Positions 52,664-64,000 of a stretch of DNA of 64,000 nucleotides are shown here, piece by piece. The notes beneath the pieces were generated by a model. It worked only from the letters and a program-made list of their open reading frames with translations, did not search any database and was not told the origin of the DNA. This stretch comes from Callaeas wilsoni. Its lineage: Eukaryota > Chordata > Aves > Passeriformes > Callaeidae. A program made the translations under genes and the position numbers. The stretch is from the NCBI GenBank assembly GCA_013398955.1, contig VWPU01011854.1, forward strand, positions 78,501-142,500, in the 5' to 3' direction. How positions within the stretch are numbered: the first letter of the stretch is position 1; each line of letters opens with the position of its first letter.

Positions 52664-53165
52664 TCACAGAATCCCAAAATCAATTAGGTTGGAAAAGATT
52701 TCTGACATCATCAAGTCCAACTAATGATGTGACACCTTGTCAACCAGACCATGACACTATGTGCCACCTCCAGTCATTTCTTGAATGCCTCCAGGGATAG
52801 CGACTCCACCACCTCCCTGGACAGTTCATTCCAATGTTTAATTACACTTTCTGTGAAGAAATTCCTTCTCATGTCCAGCCTGAACTTCTCCTGGCTTAGC
52901 TTGAGATCATTTCCTCTTGTCCTGTCACCAGCTTCCTGGGAGAAGAGGCTGACCTCCCACCTCACTGCAGCCCTCTTTCAGGGAGTTGGAGAGAGCAATA
53001 AGGTCTCCCCTGAGCCTCTGTTTCTCTGGGCTCCCTCAGCTGCTCCACATAGGACTCACTCTCCAGACACTTCACCAGCTTTGTTGCCCTTCTCTGGACG
53101 TGCTCTTTCTTGAAGTGAGGGGCCCAGAACTGAGCACAATTCTTGTGTGTGGCCACCTATCCATC
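52664..53165 (-). mobile_element. CR1 LINE fragment, antisense (CR1-E-like)
   Basis: It begins TCACAGAATCCCAAAATC and GGTTGGAAAAGATTTC. The opposite strand still encodes a readable piece of the CR1 ORF2 C-terminus (52774-52965), with [24 protein letters not shown] and LSLEAFKK. The order CACCACCTCCCTGGACAG, GAGCAATAAGGTCTCCCCTG, TTGCCCTTCTCTGGACGTGC and CAGAACTGAGCACAATTC is what I remember of the avian CR1-E group. It is truncated at its 5' end near 53165. Confidence 0.93.
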
Positions 53166-55997
53166 CACCCATTAGGGAAATCACACCAAGGAAACTATGT
53201 CCTTTTTGTAATGAAAATTTCTAATAATTTTTATTTTTCATGACCTAGAGAGACATGGTTATATAAATGTTTTCTGTTTAACTGTCCTCCCTTTCTCATT
53301 TGAAAGCAATTTTCAAACAATATCTATGAAATCATCTCCCTGAGAATTTCATTGGGTAGTTCTTGCTGCACAAAATTCTATTTTATTAGTTGAGGACTAT
53401 TTAATTCAGAAAGGATTGTCTATTGCTGATTGTCTATTGCAAAGCATGGGGTTCAAAGTAACCATAACCCTTGGTGCTGTTTATCTTGTTAGTTCATCTA
53501 GGTAGACCAGGTGCATTTTGCAGAAGCCAGATTTCCCTCTCCGTCATCTTTATTCCACCATATTTATTTTACGTGTATTGGTTGATGATAGTATAAGTTG
53601 TATCTTTCATTTTACCCTAATTTTGTGATCTTTGAATAGAAGTGCATGTGCAAAACTGGTGCCAGATTACACCAAGATATACCATTAAAAATGCCCTGTT
53701 CAGTCTTTTCTTACCTCTATATGTGTAACTAAATATAGACTGGAGATGAAAGATACTTTTCAGACCAAAGTTATATTATTTAGATTACCTAATATAATTA
53801 AGAGCAGAAATCTGGTTTCCAAGAAAGGTTGGAGAGTCCCTTGAAATAATTTTGTAACAGAGTGTGGGTTCTATTCTTTCATTTTGAAATGAGGACATCT
53901 TTCATTTGGTCTGTGCAACACAATTATTTTTTACATGATTGCAGCTGGGAGATTCTAAGACACGATGGACCTGGGAGGAAGTGGGGGCTCCACTAATTGT
54001 GTCTGTAGAGAGTACAAATATGTGCATGTCTTTCATATGGAGTCATTTGGGTTTGTTTTTCCTTATTGTTTTTAAAATCAGCTGAATTGCAAAACTATTA
54101 TTTAAAGAGGCACTGCGGAATGAGTACCTTCTGTACTCTCTACCTGAGCTGAAGCTCTTCACTAGATACTCAGTGCAAGAGGGCTGTTCCTACTTACAAG
54201 TAAATCAAGTATCAGGCATTCTTATATAGCAGTATATATTTATAGTACAGTACTGTGTGTGCATTTAAAGTATCTATAGTAGTGATATATTTTCAAATTG
54301 GTTTGGATTTGCTTCATTTATTTACTTTTCTGTAAGTTTTTCTATTAAATCATATGTCTGTGGGAACGGTGAGAAGGTCTTTTGTTGTTTTGTTTTATGG
54401 TGGTTTTTTGGGGTTTTTTAAAATTGTTGTGCTTAGATAACATGTTTAAAATAGTCCTCCTTTTAAAAGCTATTTGGATCTGCCCTCTTATCATGTGTTT
54501 GTGTCTAAAGAAAAATGGATGTTTTCAGAAAAAAACTCATAAGAAAAATTGTATTTATATAGCTTTTAGGAAAACATTTGTTCATTATCTTTGTGCCATT
54601 TTTCCTTTTTAATTTTTTTTTCGTAGTAAAAAACACCATGAAGGTATACAGAACTGTCTGTAGGGGAAAACAAGAAGAAATATGCTCTTATTTTCATGGA
54701 CCTGACAAATTAATGGGGTTATCGCAAGGGTTTTAATTCATGTATGTCTCCCTTTCTTTTTTATGGAGAACAGAATAATTACCTCAGAATTTTAATTACA
54801 AATAGAGTAGGAGGGGGTATTAGGGTTTAGTGTCATTATTTTATTTTATGGTCATGAAAACTCAAAGGTGTTCATTTAGACAAAACACATTCAGCTAGTT
54901 ACACTTTTTTTTACCTCCTTCTTTCAATATCTACCATTTTTTCAATACCACAGATTCACACTTAAAACTTCAGTTTTCAAAAGATCAGAATATGATAGCT
55001 GTAATAGCAAAATTGGGGACTATTTGTAAGCATGAAAATATGAAATATGGAAATTTTAAGAAAGGGACTAACGACTGTCATGTTTTCTGAGCACTTTACT
55101 CACTTCCTTTGAGAATCACAAACCTGTTGATATGAGTAACCTCCTGCTGATGATCAAACTCTCTCTTTTGGCCTCCCACAAAAAGATCTCAAAGAGCTTT
55201 GAAAAAGAAAGAAATGTCCCTTTTTAAATGATCATTATAAATCCTTATTTTCCATGCCATAGAATTGAAATTGTTCTGATGATTCACCTTAATTCCACAT
55301 CTTTTAAAAAAGATGCCGATGATATAGTTGATAACTTAAATTTTGTTCTGAATTGCCAAATGATTGCTGAGTTATTGTACTACAAATCTTGTAGAAATCA
55401 ACTGTGGCAAAGATCCTCTAAAAGCAAAATAAAACTGTTAGCCTTCTTTTGTCCTGTCAGTCCTGTAGATAGATTAATTTTAAAATGTAGTGTCCAGAGA
55501 CTGATTTTCAGTATTCTTACCAGTAATGCTGAAACATGATTTCATATTTGGATTTAAATCCTAAATTAATTTAGAAAAAGTTTAGCATGCCGTTAAAATA
55601 ATGTGATCTCCAGCAATGTCAAAACATAAAAATCTCAATGTATTTCTTATATCCAAGGTTTAGTTTTTCCAAGGTTTCGAGTTTTAGTCAGTTTCAACTA
55701 AAAGTGTCATTGACAGAGAAATGGCAAGACCCTTAGCACATTTCTGTTGGCTATCCTTTCCTCTGAATTAAGTGATGTAACTAATGCATATAATTTTCTG
55801 CATTGATCCTTTTAGAAGAACATAGTTGTGTCTTCTAGTCATATTTATCCAAGTTTATACTGAAAACTGGGCACTGTTGATAGATGTGATGCTTTTTAAT
55901 ATTAACAGTGTTATCTTCATCTTGAAAACTACTCCAGTCAAAGAGTTATTTAAAAATACTGTTAGTTTTCTCTTAGACTGCCAGGTGCATGGCCATT

Positions 55998-56042
55998 AAG
56001 AAAAAAAAAAAAAAAAAGAAGAAGAAAAAAAAAGAAAAAAGG
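55998..56042. repeat. Poly-A / GA-rich simple repeat
   Basis: Seventeen A followed by GAAGAAG and more A-rich sequence. No retrotransposon is recognised immediately upstream, so it is treated as a simple repeat. Confidence 0.9.
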
Positions 56043-59000
56043 AAGCATCACTCTCCAGGAAGTCAATGGAAAATTGGTTCCTAGATGCCTGCTTATAGGC
56101 TGTCCGAGATTTGGTATTAACATGTTAGCAAATCTCTTGTATGTGTTAGCCATAGGATTTCTTCCAATGATTGCTTCTCATCGTGTGTAAGCTTTCTAGT
56201 TAAAGTACAGCATGTCATTCAGAGCAAGTTTATGGCTGATCTGCTGCTGGGGAGAACACGTAAAGCTCATGCATGCAGTCTTTTAAGGATTCTCTTGAGG
56301 AGTGCAGAAATGTCCTGTTCCTTTTTGTCTTTGCCTTCTGAAGCTTTGTCAGGGAAGCAACCAGTGCGAGGCTTCTTTGGACAATGAGTTAATAGCTATG
56401 AGGAGCCAAAGCAACATCTACAGATCTGTGACTGGGAAAGCATAAAAAAAAAGGGGTGCACCCACTTTGCCCCTCTGTCTGTCAGGAAGATCAATTAACT
56501 TTAGAAAAGGGAGTGGATTTTATGAGTTCATAAATTAGATCCTGTCTAATTTAAAACAGTGGGAGTTTTAGTGATACCATCAGTGAGGCATATTTGGTTT
56601 TAAAATAATGTACATTATCTATGTTTTATGTCAATTATTTTGTATTGAGAAGTGGTTTTTTTCAGCAATTCCAGTAATGAAATTACATTATATGGTTTCT
56701 TTCAGTTAGAAGTATCCCAAATTGCTAAACTCAAGTTCTGTAAATATTCATGCATTTTTGAAACCCATCTCTGACTCTCTGGAGTGTTGGCAGGTGTTCA
56801 TAGAACTCCATGCAATAAATTGTATAAAGAAGAGAAAAAAAGGGAAATTTTAGATAGGGAGATGGGAAACTATGGTGATTTTAAATAGAGAATAGGGTTA
56901 ACATTCTACCATCACTGAAGGATTTAGATAATTCTGGACAGAGCTGTTAGTATTCCTGCTTTCTGTCTTTTTAAAAGATATTTCATCTGAATAATGACAC
57001 AGCCAGTATGGATGTCTAATTTTCTATGTATACTGCATTCTCTGCAACTGAGTGAAAATCTATTAATTTTTTCTCTTGTGTAATTTAGTATGTAACCAGC
57101 TCATTTTTTCTTTTTTTAATTATAAAAAAGTGAAAAGTATAAATGAAGCTTCTCAAAATACATTACACTTCTTTGCAAATGTAATTTGAAGCTCATGAAA
57201 CATTAATGCATTAAATATGGAATGTTGTTTTTATGCTACTGAGAAAAAAATTAGAAAAGTTAAGTTTCTTCTCTCTGTTATTAAAACTATGTATCATAGA
57301 GAATTCATGGAAGAGTTGGTTTACTCGATTCCCACAGTTTTGAATCATATTTTCTTGAGTGATACTTATGAAACTACTCATTTTTATGTGTGCATATGTG
57401 AGTGTAAAATTTTAATAATACTTTCTTCAGGACTAGATAATCTTATAAAATCAGCCACCTGTATTGCTAAAACACCAAGATTGTTTTAGCAATTATTCTT
57501 TCTGTGTACACAACTTGGCTGTGCACACATTGTGCTTTTGAGAGAAGCAGCCTTTTTGTTTATGAGTTAGAGCCTACACACACTGGTGACAGAAGGCTAA
57601 CTAAAGCAGGCACCAGAGAATATTTTTCTTGTTTCTTTAAACATGATTTGTTAGTTCCTTGCTGTGAGAAATTTGCATTCCAAATTATATCTTTAGTTAA
57701 AAGCATGAAAGAAAAATCTTAATGTTCATACTTTAAAGTGGGCAGAATTGTAATTAGGTAGTTACTAAAAGAAGCGGGAGTGACTTTTTTAAGTGCCTCA
57801 AAGAGTCAAGGTTTAATATCAAATGCTAATTGAAAAATACTATTGATTTAAGCCAAAGGAGCAATTTGTGTAAAACATCCTTACACAGTCTTTTCGCTAG
57901 TAAATATTTCTCCTGCTTAGTTCCAACTTTCTAAGCCTTGTGATTTCAGATGTAAATTGTTCCCCAGTATTTAAGTTGAAGTTAGGTTTCTATTGCATTA
58001 TAGTTTTTGTGACTAAAATGGAATGATAAATGCACATCAGCTGAGAGAGGAGGTCTAAGAACTGGAGAAAAATAAACACTTGTGATAAACAGTAGTGTAA
58101 GTATCAGACCAAAATATGAAGGGAGTACTGCAAGTATAGGTACTGCTTGTGATGAGAAGAAAATCTTATGAACACAAACATGACTAGAGAAAGTGCATTA
58201 TGTTGAGGAACAAAGTAGCAGCTAATCTCTTCCTGTAATCCATTGCACTTGTTCACACAGTATTTCACTTCTAGACATTCTTTTGTAGAAAGAGAGAAAC
58301 TGAATTGGAATGACATTTACAGAATTTAAACATAGGGAAAATGAAAATTTGTGGTCTAGGTTTATTTACATTATGATCTAGCTAAATTTACAAAGAACTG
58401 CTTCACTTTTTATGGATATGTGCCTATTTTTGTAAATAAGTGTCAAGCGGACTATTAGAAAAATGTCTCTAAAAGATGTCTCTATTACTTCTAAGAATTT
58501 TCTCTGAAGCCAAAATGTGTAATCTGGAACTGAGCAACCGGGAATTTGTTCGGTACACCTCTGAAAAAGTAAATTCGTATTTCAGCATACGCATGAATCC
58601 AATATGGAATCCAGTCCAGAGACACTGAAAATATTAAGAGAAATTCCAGTAACTTCCTTACGACTATGCATGTGCAATAAGTAGAGATTTGCTGTGTAAG
58701 GCTGCTGTTGGAAGCTGAGCCTGAGTCTGACACGAACAAACATCTGTCCAGAGCAGCCTCGCGTGGCTGCCTGCTGTATACGTGGGATGACTCATGAGGT
58801 TTCAGCAGCTTGTGCTGCCTTGAACTTGTGGTTCTCAGTGCCTGTGCAGCCAGGGGCTTTCCAGGAGTTGCCTGATACAACAGAGCGTGGCTGTGAATTC
58901 TAAGTGCATGCAGGCATCATCTTGCCTGTAACGTACTTAGCTGTCTTTCTGCTTGATTTCAGTAGAACTTCTATCACATCTTTGCATGATCCTGATTTTT

Positions 59001-59286
59001 CTCCCAGATTTTTGTTATACTGCCACTTCAGTTTAGGATGGATGGTATGGGACTATTCACAAGCCTAGTATAGCAGTGGGTTTATCCTGCCACACAAAAA
59101 AATCCTAGGTGATCTTACTCCTCACTGACTGCTCTCTACAGGAATTGGTGTGTTCAGAACACCTTCTCACCAAGTCCAAGCCTGTAGTCATATGAGCACC
59201 TAAAATAGCATGAAATTTTCAGACAGAATTCAGAGGCCACAGGGAGTTTTAAAGAGTTTAAAACAATTGATGAGTAAGAAGACAGG

Positions 59287-59317
59287 GAAAAAAAAAAAGA
59301 AAATGAAAAGAAAAAGA
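59287..59317. repeat. A-rich simple repeat
   Basis: Runs of A broken by single G (GAAAATGAAAAGAAAAAG). Confidence 0.85.
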
Positions 59318-62300
59318 TATGAAATAAAATGCCGCAATTTACAGTTTTAAGGAAATGCAGGGTTTTTTTTTAGAGAGACTAAAATGTAGAACTGGGACAA
59401 ATTAGGATGAATTTGTTTGATTAGATGGAATCTTTTCTGTGAAGTGTTTTTCTGTTAAGAAAAAATAAACCAACATTAGACAAGTAGTTGAAAGATTTAA
59501 TAGAAGGAAAAATAACAACTGTTACAGAAAATTCATGGAATGAGTTATAATTACACTGTTGAAAATAAAAGAGAAAAAATGAAACCTGAGTAATAGATAA
59601 AAAAGATCCTTGGTTCATTAATCTCTGTGCAATCTCCTAGAAACACTTATGTGAGGTAGAATAAACAGAGGCTGATGCATTTAAATATTTCCACTGTTGA
59701 ATTGTTGGGTTTGTTTTTTCCAAGTTTTGATGCTATTTTGTATAATCAGCAATATTTCTCTTCTGGTGTAATTTAGTGCAGGCATGTGTCATGCCACCAT
59801 GTGAAACTTGAAACTTAAAACCATGCTTTTCAACCTTCTTAACATACAGCTACTCTAATTGGCATGACAGCTATATCAATTGCTAATTCTTGCTATCTAG
59901 CCTGCATTTCATCCTTCCACTACATTTATCAGTGCAGACTTTGTATTAGCTGGGTGTCACGTATGGTGCGAGTTTGTGATTGCCATCCCTCCAAATTCGA
60001 GAGACTGTGAGAAGTGGTGATATAACCAGACCAAAAACTGTCAGAGAGAAAGAGGGCAAAGAAAAAAAGCAGTAGAAAAGTGAAAGAGTGGGAACTTTGC
60101 TATGGGTAGTTGGAGGTCTTTACATGAGAGGAGTGGAAATGAGAACTGGGAAGATAGGACATAGGTAGTACTGCAGATTTGGTCATGGTTCTGCTTCCCA
60201 TGGAAATATTTAGCATGTATTCATATGCATTCATAGCTGCTCAGTGCAGGTTATCTCTGGGCAGCACTGGGGAGGATGAGAAGTGGCAGAGCGTAACCAC
60301 CAAACAGCTGGCATTCCACAGTAGATGCTATTCTGCTCACTTAACTGAGCTGGGGCTTTCAGTTTGGTATATCAGAGGACTTGTAGGCAATTCTGACCTG
60401 ATATATGAATGCAGCATGGGCTTATGCAAGTGGGGTGTCAATAAATGGAAAAGGTTTAGGGGAATTAGCTGATGCAGGGTTTAGGAATCTGGGATTTTTT
60501 CAGCATGCAAGGGTGAATATGAATTACTCATGTGACTAAAGTTAAAAGCAGTTTGAATTGTGTTTCTGGACACAGTGGCTGAGATCCCTTAAGTACCAGT
60601 CCTCTTCCTCTGAAGGGTGGAGTTTCATCAAATCTCTGCAGATTTCATTGGGAACTGAGGGCAGCAAACTGGTCTCTGGTTTGAGCCCTTCTTACACCCC
60701 AGGTTTCTTTGACTTTTGTCAAGGCTTTTAAAGACACAATCATGTTTCACTGAAAATGTACACAGAGAAATTACTTTCTTTCTATTATATTTGTTATAGT
60801 TGGATTACTTTTGGGGGAAGAAGTATTATACTTTTTGAGCCTGATTTTGAACTTGCTTATGCTAATGCAAATAGGATGAGAGTGATGCCTGTAGAAGTAA
60901 TTAATTTGCTTTGTAAGTAAGCAAATGTCATAATTACAGTCCTTAATTTTTATAAAATCGATTCAACATGAAATAAAGGCTGAGTTACTTCCATTTTTTT
61001 CTTCCTATAGCATTTCCACAAAATAAATTACACATGTATGCTTATTCTTATGCATATGTAAGCGTATGTTCATAATTGCTTTAGATACCTCCTCTCCTTT
61101 TTGCAGCACAAATTTGAATATAGCCAGGAGCATACACACAAACCTGGAAACCTAATCTTCCTGCATAGTGAAAGATACCCTTATTGGATAGCTCAGAGCA
61201 CTTGTTTGGGGTTGCAGTTAGGTTTCTCACTTCTGCATCCAAATCAGTTTCTGAAGCTGTTATCTGTAAAAGGAAAATAAGTGCATTGCCCAATTTCCCT
61301 GACGGACAAGGAGTTAGGTACTTTTTAAAAAATGGTGGTCATGCAGATAACAAAACCAAATAGATAATATTAGATTTTTCAATTTCTGATTTTTTTGAGT
61401 AATTTAATACTTTTTGACTTAGTGGCTGTATGGATTTTAGGCTTCAACAGAAAAAAAAAAATTGCAGTGTTTCTTTTCTACCAGCACCTAGTCAGCTGTG
61501 GTCTAATATGTTAAATACTGTATTATTATACAACACAACCAATGTTTACCATAAAGAGTTGATATTCCAATATATAAACAAGGGAAAGATCTAGTGAATA
61601 CAAGTAATAGATGGAGAATTACAAACTAGCAGGAATAATATCACCTAAATTAAAGAAAAAATCCTAAATTTGTTTTGCTTTTAAAAGAATTATCTAAATT
61701 TTTAAATAAAATTTTAAATTAGCTGTCACAAATGCAAGGATGTTACAGCTGAATGTCTCAAAATAATACAAATGTTGCTCTTCATTTCAGGAAGAGCAGG
61801 ATTGCTCATGTTTTAAGTAAAATGTGTATAGATACATTTATATTCTGTTCAAACTGAATTTTCACTGGAATGTAATATTTTTGTCCTAATATAAAATAGA
61901 TGCATACTTTTTAATTATTTAATACATATATATTTTTTAAAAATATCTTGTATGTTAATATGTGAAATATTCACCATGGCAGGGGTTATATTTAAAAGGG
62001 TATTATTGGTATATTCCTAAGCTAATACCATTTAAGAGAGTTGCCAATGAAAGAAACAATAGTCTGTTTCTAAATCAGACATTTAGAAAAGGGTATCTTT
62101 ATTTATTTCAGAAGCAGAAAAACATACATTAATACAGCAAATTAAAGTCTTTGGGGTTTTTTCAAAATGCTTCATAATTTGTATGTTTTTTGTAATGCTA
62201 AATACAAAAACATGTCTGGACAAGGAGGGAGTGGATGAGTAAGGAGAAGGAGATCATTCTTTATCTTTCCTCTGATTAGACAGATAATTTTGCCAAATAG

Positions 62301-62808
62301 CTAGAGCTGTTAGTGGTCAACCTAATGAACTTCTGTATGTCCAGTGAGAAAAGCACCAGTTTCTTGTTGAGAAAATCTTTCTTGTTGCATAGAGAAGAGT
62401 TCCTTTTTAATTTTGTGGCTGAATTAAGCCATTGTTTTATTTTACTATACCCATCCTTTAGAATAATCCCAGCTATATAACAGTAACCTGGACTTTCATA
62501 TGTTGCATGAGTAACTATGATATTACAGGTGCAACAATACTGCCCTGGTATTAAATATTCTATTTACTTCTGAAATCACATGTATGGTTATGAGAGTGTA
62601 TTTTTGTACCGTGTTATGTTTTTAGGTTTTTCAATTAAATTTACTTAAGCACATACACCTGACTTGGTCAGAACTATGCACATTGCTTATGGAAATCTCC
62701 CATAGAACCCGTTAGTATGTCTTAAAGCAGTGGAGGCAAGTAAATGTTTTCTGCAGTATGCAGCACAAAACCGTAATGAAGGCTGTGCTGCATTTTTGGA
62801 GTGTTAAC

Positions 62809-62868
62809 AAAAACCAAAACAACAACAACAACAACAAATCTAAAAAAAAAAAAGAGAAAAAAATTAAC
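62809..62868. repeat. (AAC)n microsatellite with A-rich extension
   Basis: Seven or so AAC units around 62815-62837, then ATCT and a poly-A/GA stretch. Confidence 0.9.
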
Positions 62869-64000
62869 AAAAATCTGGACAATTCTTCTATTTAGCAATT
62901 AATGTATTTTGTGTCTTGAACTGAAATACCAAATCAAAACTAAGAGGTTTTTTTTTCTTTTTATGATAGGAAAACTAAAAAAAAGGTTGCCTCAAAATTA
63001 CCAAATACCTTGAACTACATTTAAAATTACTAGGAGATGTCCTGACTTAAAACTGAGTCTGCCTACAAATATATATAAAACATTTCATTATGTATTTAAT
63101 TATATACACAGTGATGTTCATTTTTATAGGATTATTTAATATATGGGTGGAATAAATTTTTTTCAGTACTATACTTTCACATTACTTTTGGAATAAGTCA
63201 GCACCTGATAATTTTTTATTTACTCTATAGAACATGTTCTGTTTCGATGTCAGTGAAATTCTGAAGAAACTAAAAATTACGTATCTAATTTAAAACAATT
63301 GAGTGCAAAATACATTATGGTATATTATTATTTTACTGTACATATTGTGTAAGCGTAAAATACAAATGTTTCTCAGCTTTTTAGTATGCTGGATTCTAAA
63401 AGATCTGATTTTTATGCTAACATAACCATTGGAAATATCTAAGCTTTTTCTAGCCTTAAAAAACTTATTTGTAGGGCATGTATTTTTGTTTGCAATTAAG
63501 TTTGATTTTATAATGAGACAGTAAAATGAGAATGTTACTAATAACATTTAATTGTAGTTTGTACTGATTTGTTGCTGAGTCTTTAGATAGAATTTTGGTG
63601 AAAGGATTGAAAAGTGTTGCCCCTACATATATTCCATAGAACTGGGATGAATGGATATCTGAAGGCAAAGCTACTAAAAACAAAATTTTGTAAGATAAAA
63701 CATCATATTAATTCAATGTCCTAAAATAGACAGTAACTTTGGGACACATTTGTAAAATGTACATCAAAACCAAAAGCTATGAAAAATGTGTATAAATATT
63801 GAATTTTTATCCTTGTCATCATTCTTCACTCATAGCAGTAAGTCAATAGGTAATTAATTTATTGACATGAATTATATTGTGTCAGTTTGAAACTTGTTTA
63901 AACAGAAGGAAAGGTAGGATTTATAGGTAAATAACCTCTATTTGAAGCCATTTGGTAAACTTTTTAGATGTACAAATGCCATGTTTTATTCTTTCAAGAT

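Larger units (their letters stand above)
41396..64000 (+). other. NOVA1: NOVA1 intron, 5' part (downstream of the cassette exon)
   Basis: At least 22.6 kb of intron starting with the weak donor GTACAG. Its acceptor and the KH2/KH3 exon were not found on the + strand up to the window edge. It holds one CR1 copy (52664-53165), A-rich simple repeats (55998, 59287, 62809), and a few less AT-rich patches near 43400-43560, 48880-49290, 56220-56460 and 58680-58900 that could be conserved non-coding elements. The rest (41434-52663 and 53166-64000 outside these items) is AT-rich sequence in which I see no gene. Confidence 0.88.

Noticed and set aside
55228..55539. 103-codon plus-strand open frame
   Set aside because: Low-complexity AT-rich codons without any motif; treated as chance.
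1..64000. tRNA, rRNA, CRISPR, prokaryotic operons or a complete retrovirus
   Set aside because: No tRNA box pairs, rRNA-like segments, spaced direct repeats, ribosome-binding sites or viral gag-pol-type frames were seen in the window.

Overview
The window is almost entirely intronic DNA from a bird genome, most likely a neoavian species. The evidence for a bird is a set of 5'-truncated CR1 LINE fragments ending in the avian-type ATTCTATGATTCT tail, AT-rich and CpG-poor sequence, and vertebrate splice signals. One fragment reads like an avian CR1-E-type copy. The species cannot be fixed from this sequence. There are no prokaryotic features: no operons, CRISPR arrays or insertion sequences.

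Only one protein-coding gene is supported. It is NOVA1, the neuronal KH-domain splicing regulator, read on the + strand, and two of its internal exons are present. The exon at 30839-31005 encodes the C-terminal half of KH1 and the start of the KH1-KH2 linker. The exon at 41324-41395 is the 72-nt, in-frame cassette exon that adds 24 Ser/Thr/Pro-rich residues to that linker. The earlier exons (start codon, first half of KH1) lie left of the window, and the last exon (KH2, KH3) lies right of it.

Layout: 1-30838 is the 3' part of a very long intron with three CR1 copies (4350 +, 5725 -, 17055 -), an older CR1 tail near 9465 and several patches that look like regulatory DNA. Then come the KH1 exon, a 10.3-kb intron 31006-41323 with two CR1 copies (34393 +, 34914 -) and several YCAY clusters, the cassette exon, and the 5' part of another long intron (41396-64000) with one CR1 copy (52664 -). 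The rest is unique AT-rich sequence with short simple repeats.

The most informative signal is at the cassette exon. Nine YCAY tetramers, the NOVA KH-domain target, lie within about 104 nt covering the exon and the first 38 nt after its weak 5' splice site (GTACAG). More YCAY groups lie upstream in the same intron. This agrees with the known ability of NOVA1 to regulate its own exon. I found no clearly new biological system. The other findings are candidate elements (a cryptic exon, hairpins, CpG patches, homeodomain/POU motif groups) that need comparison across species.
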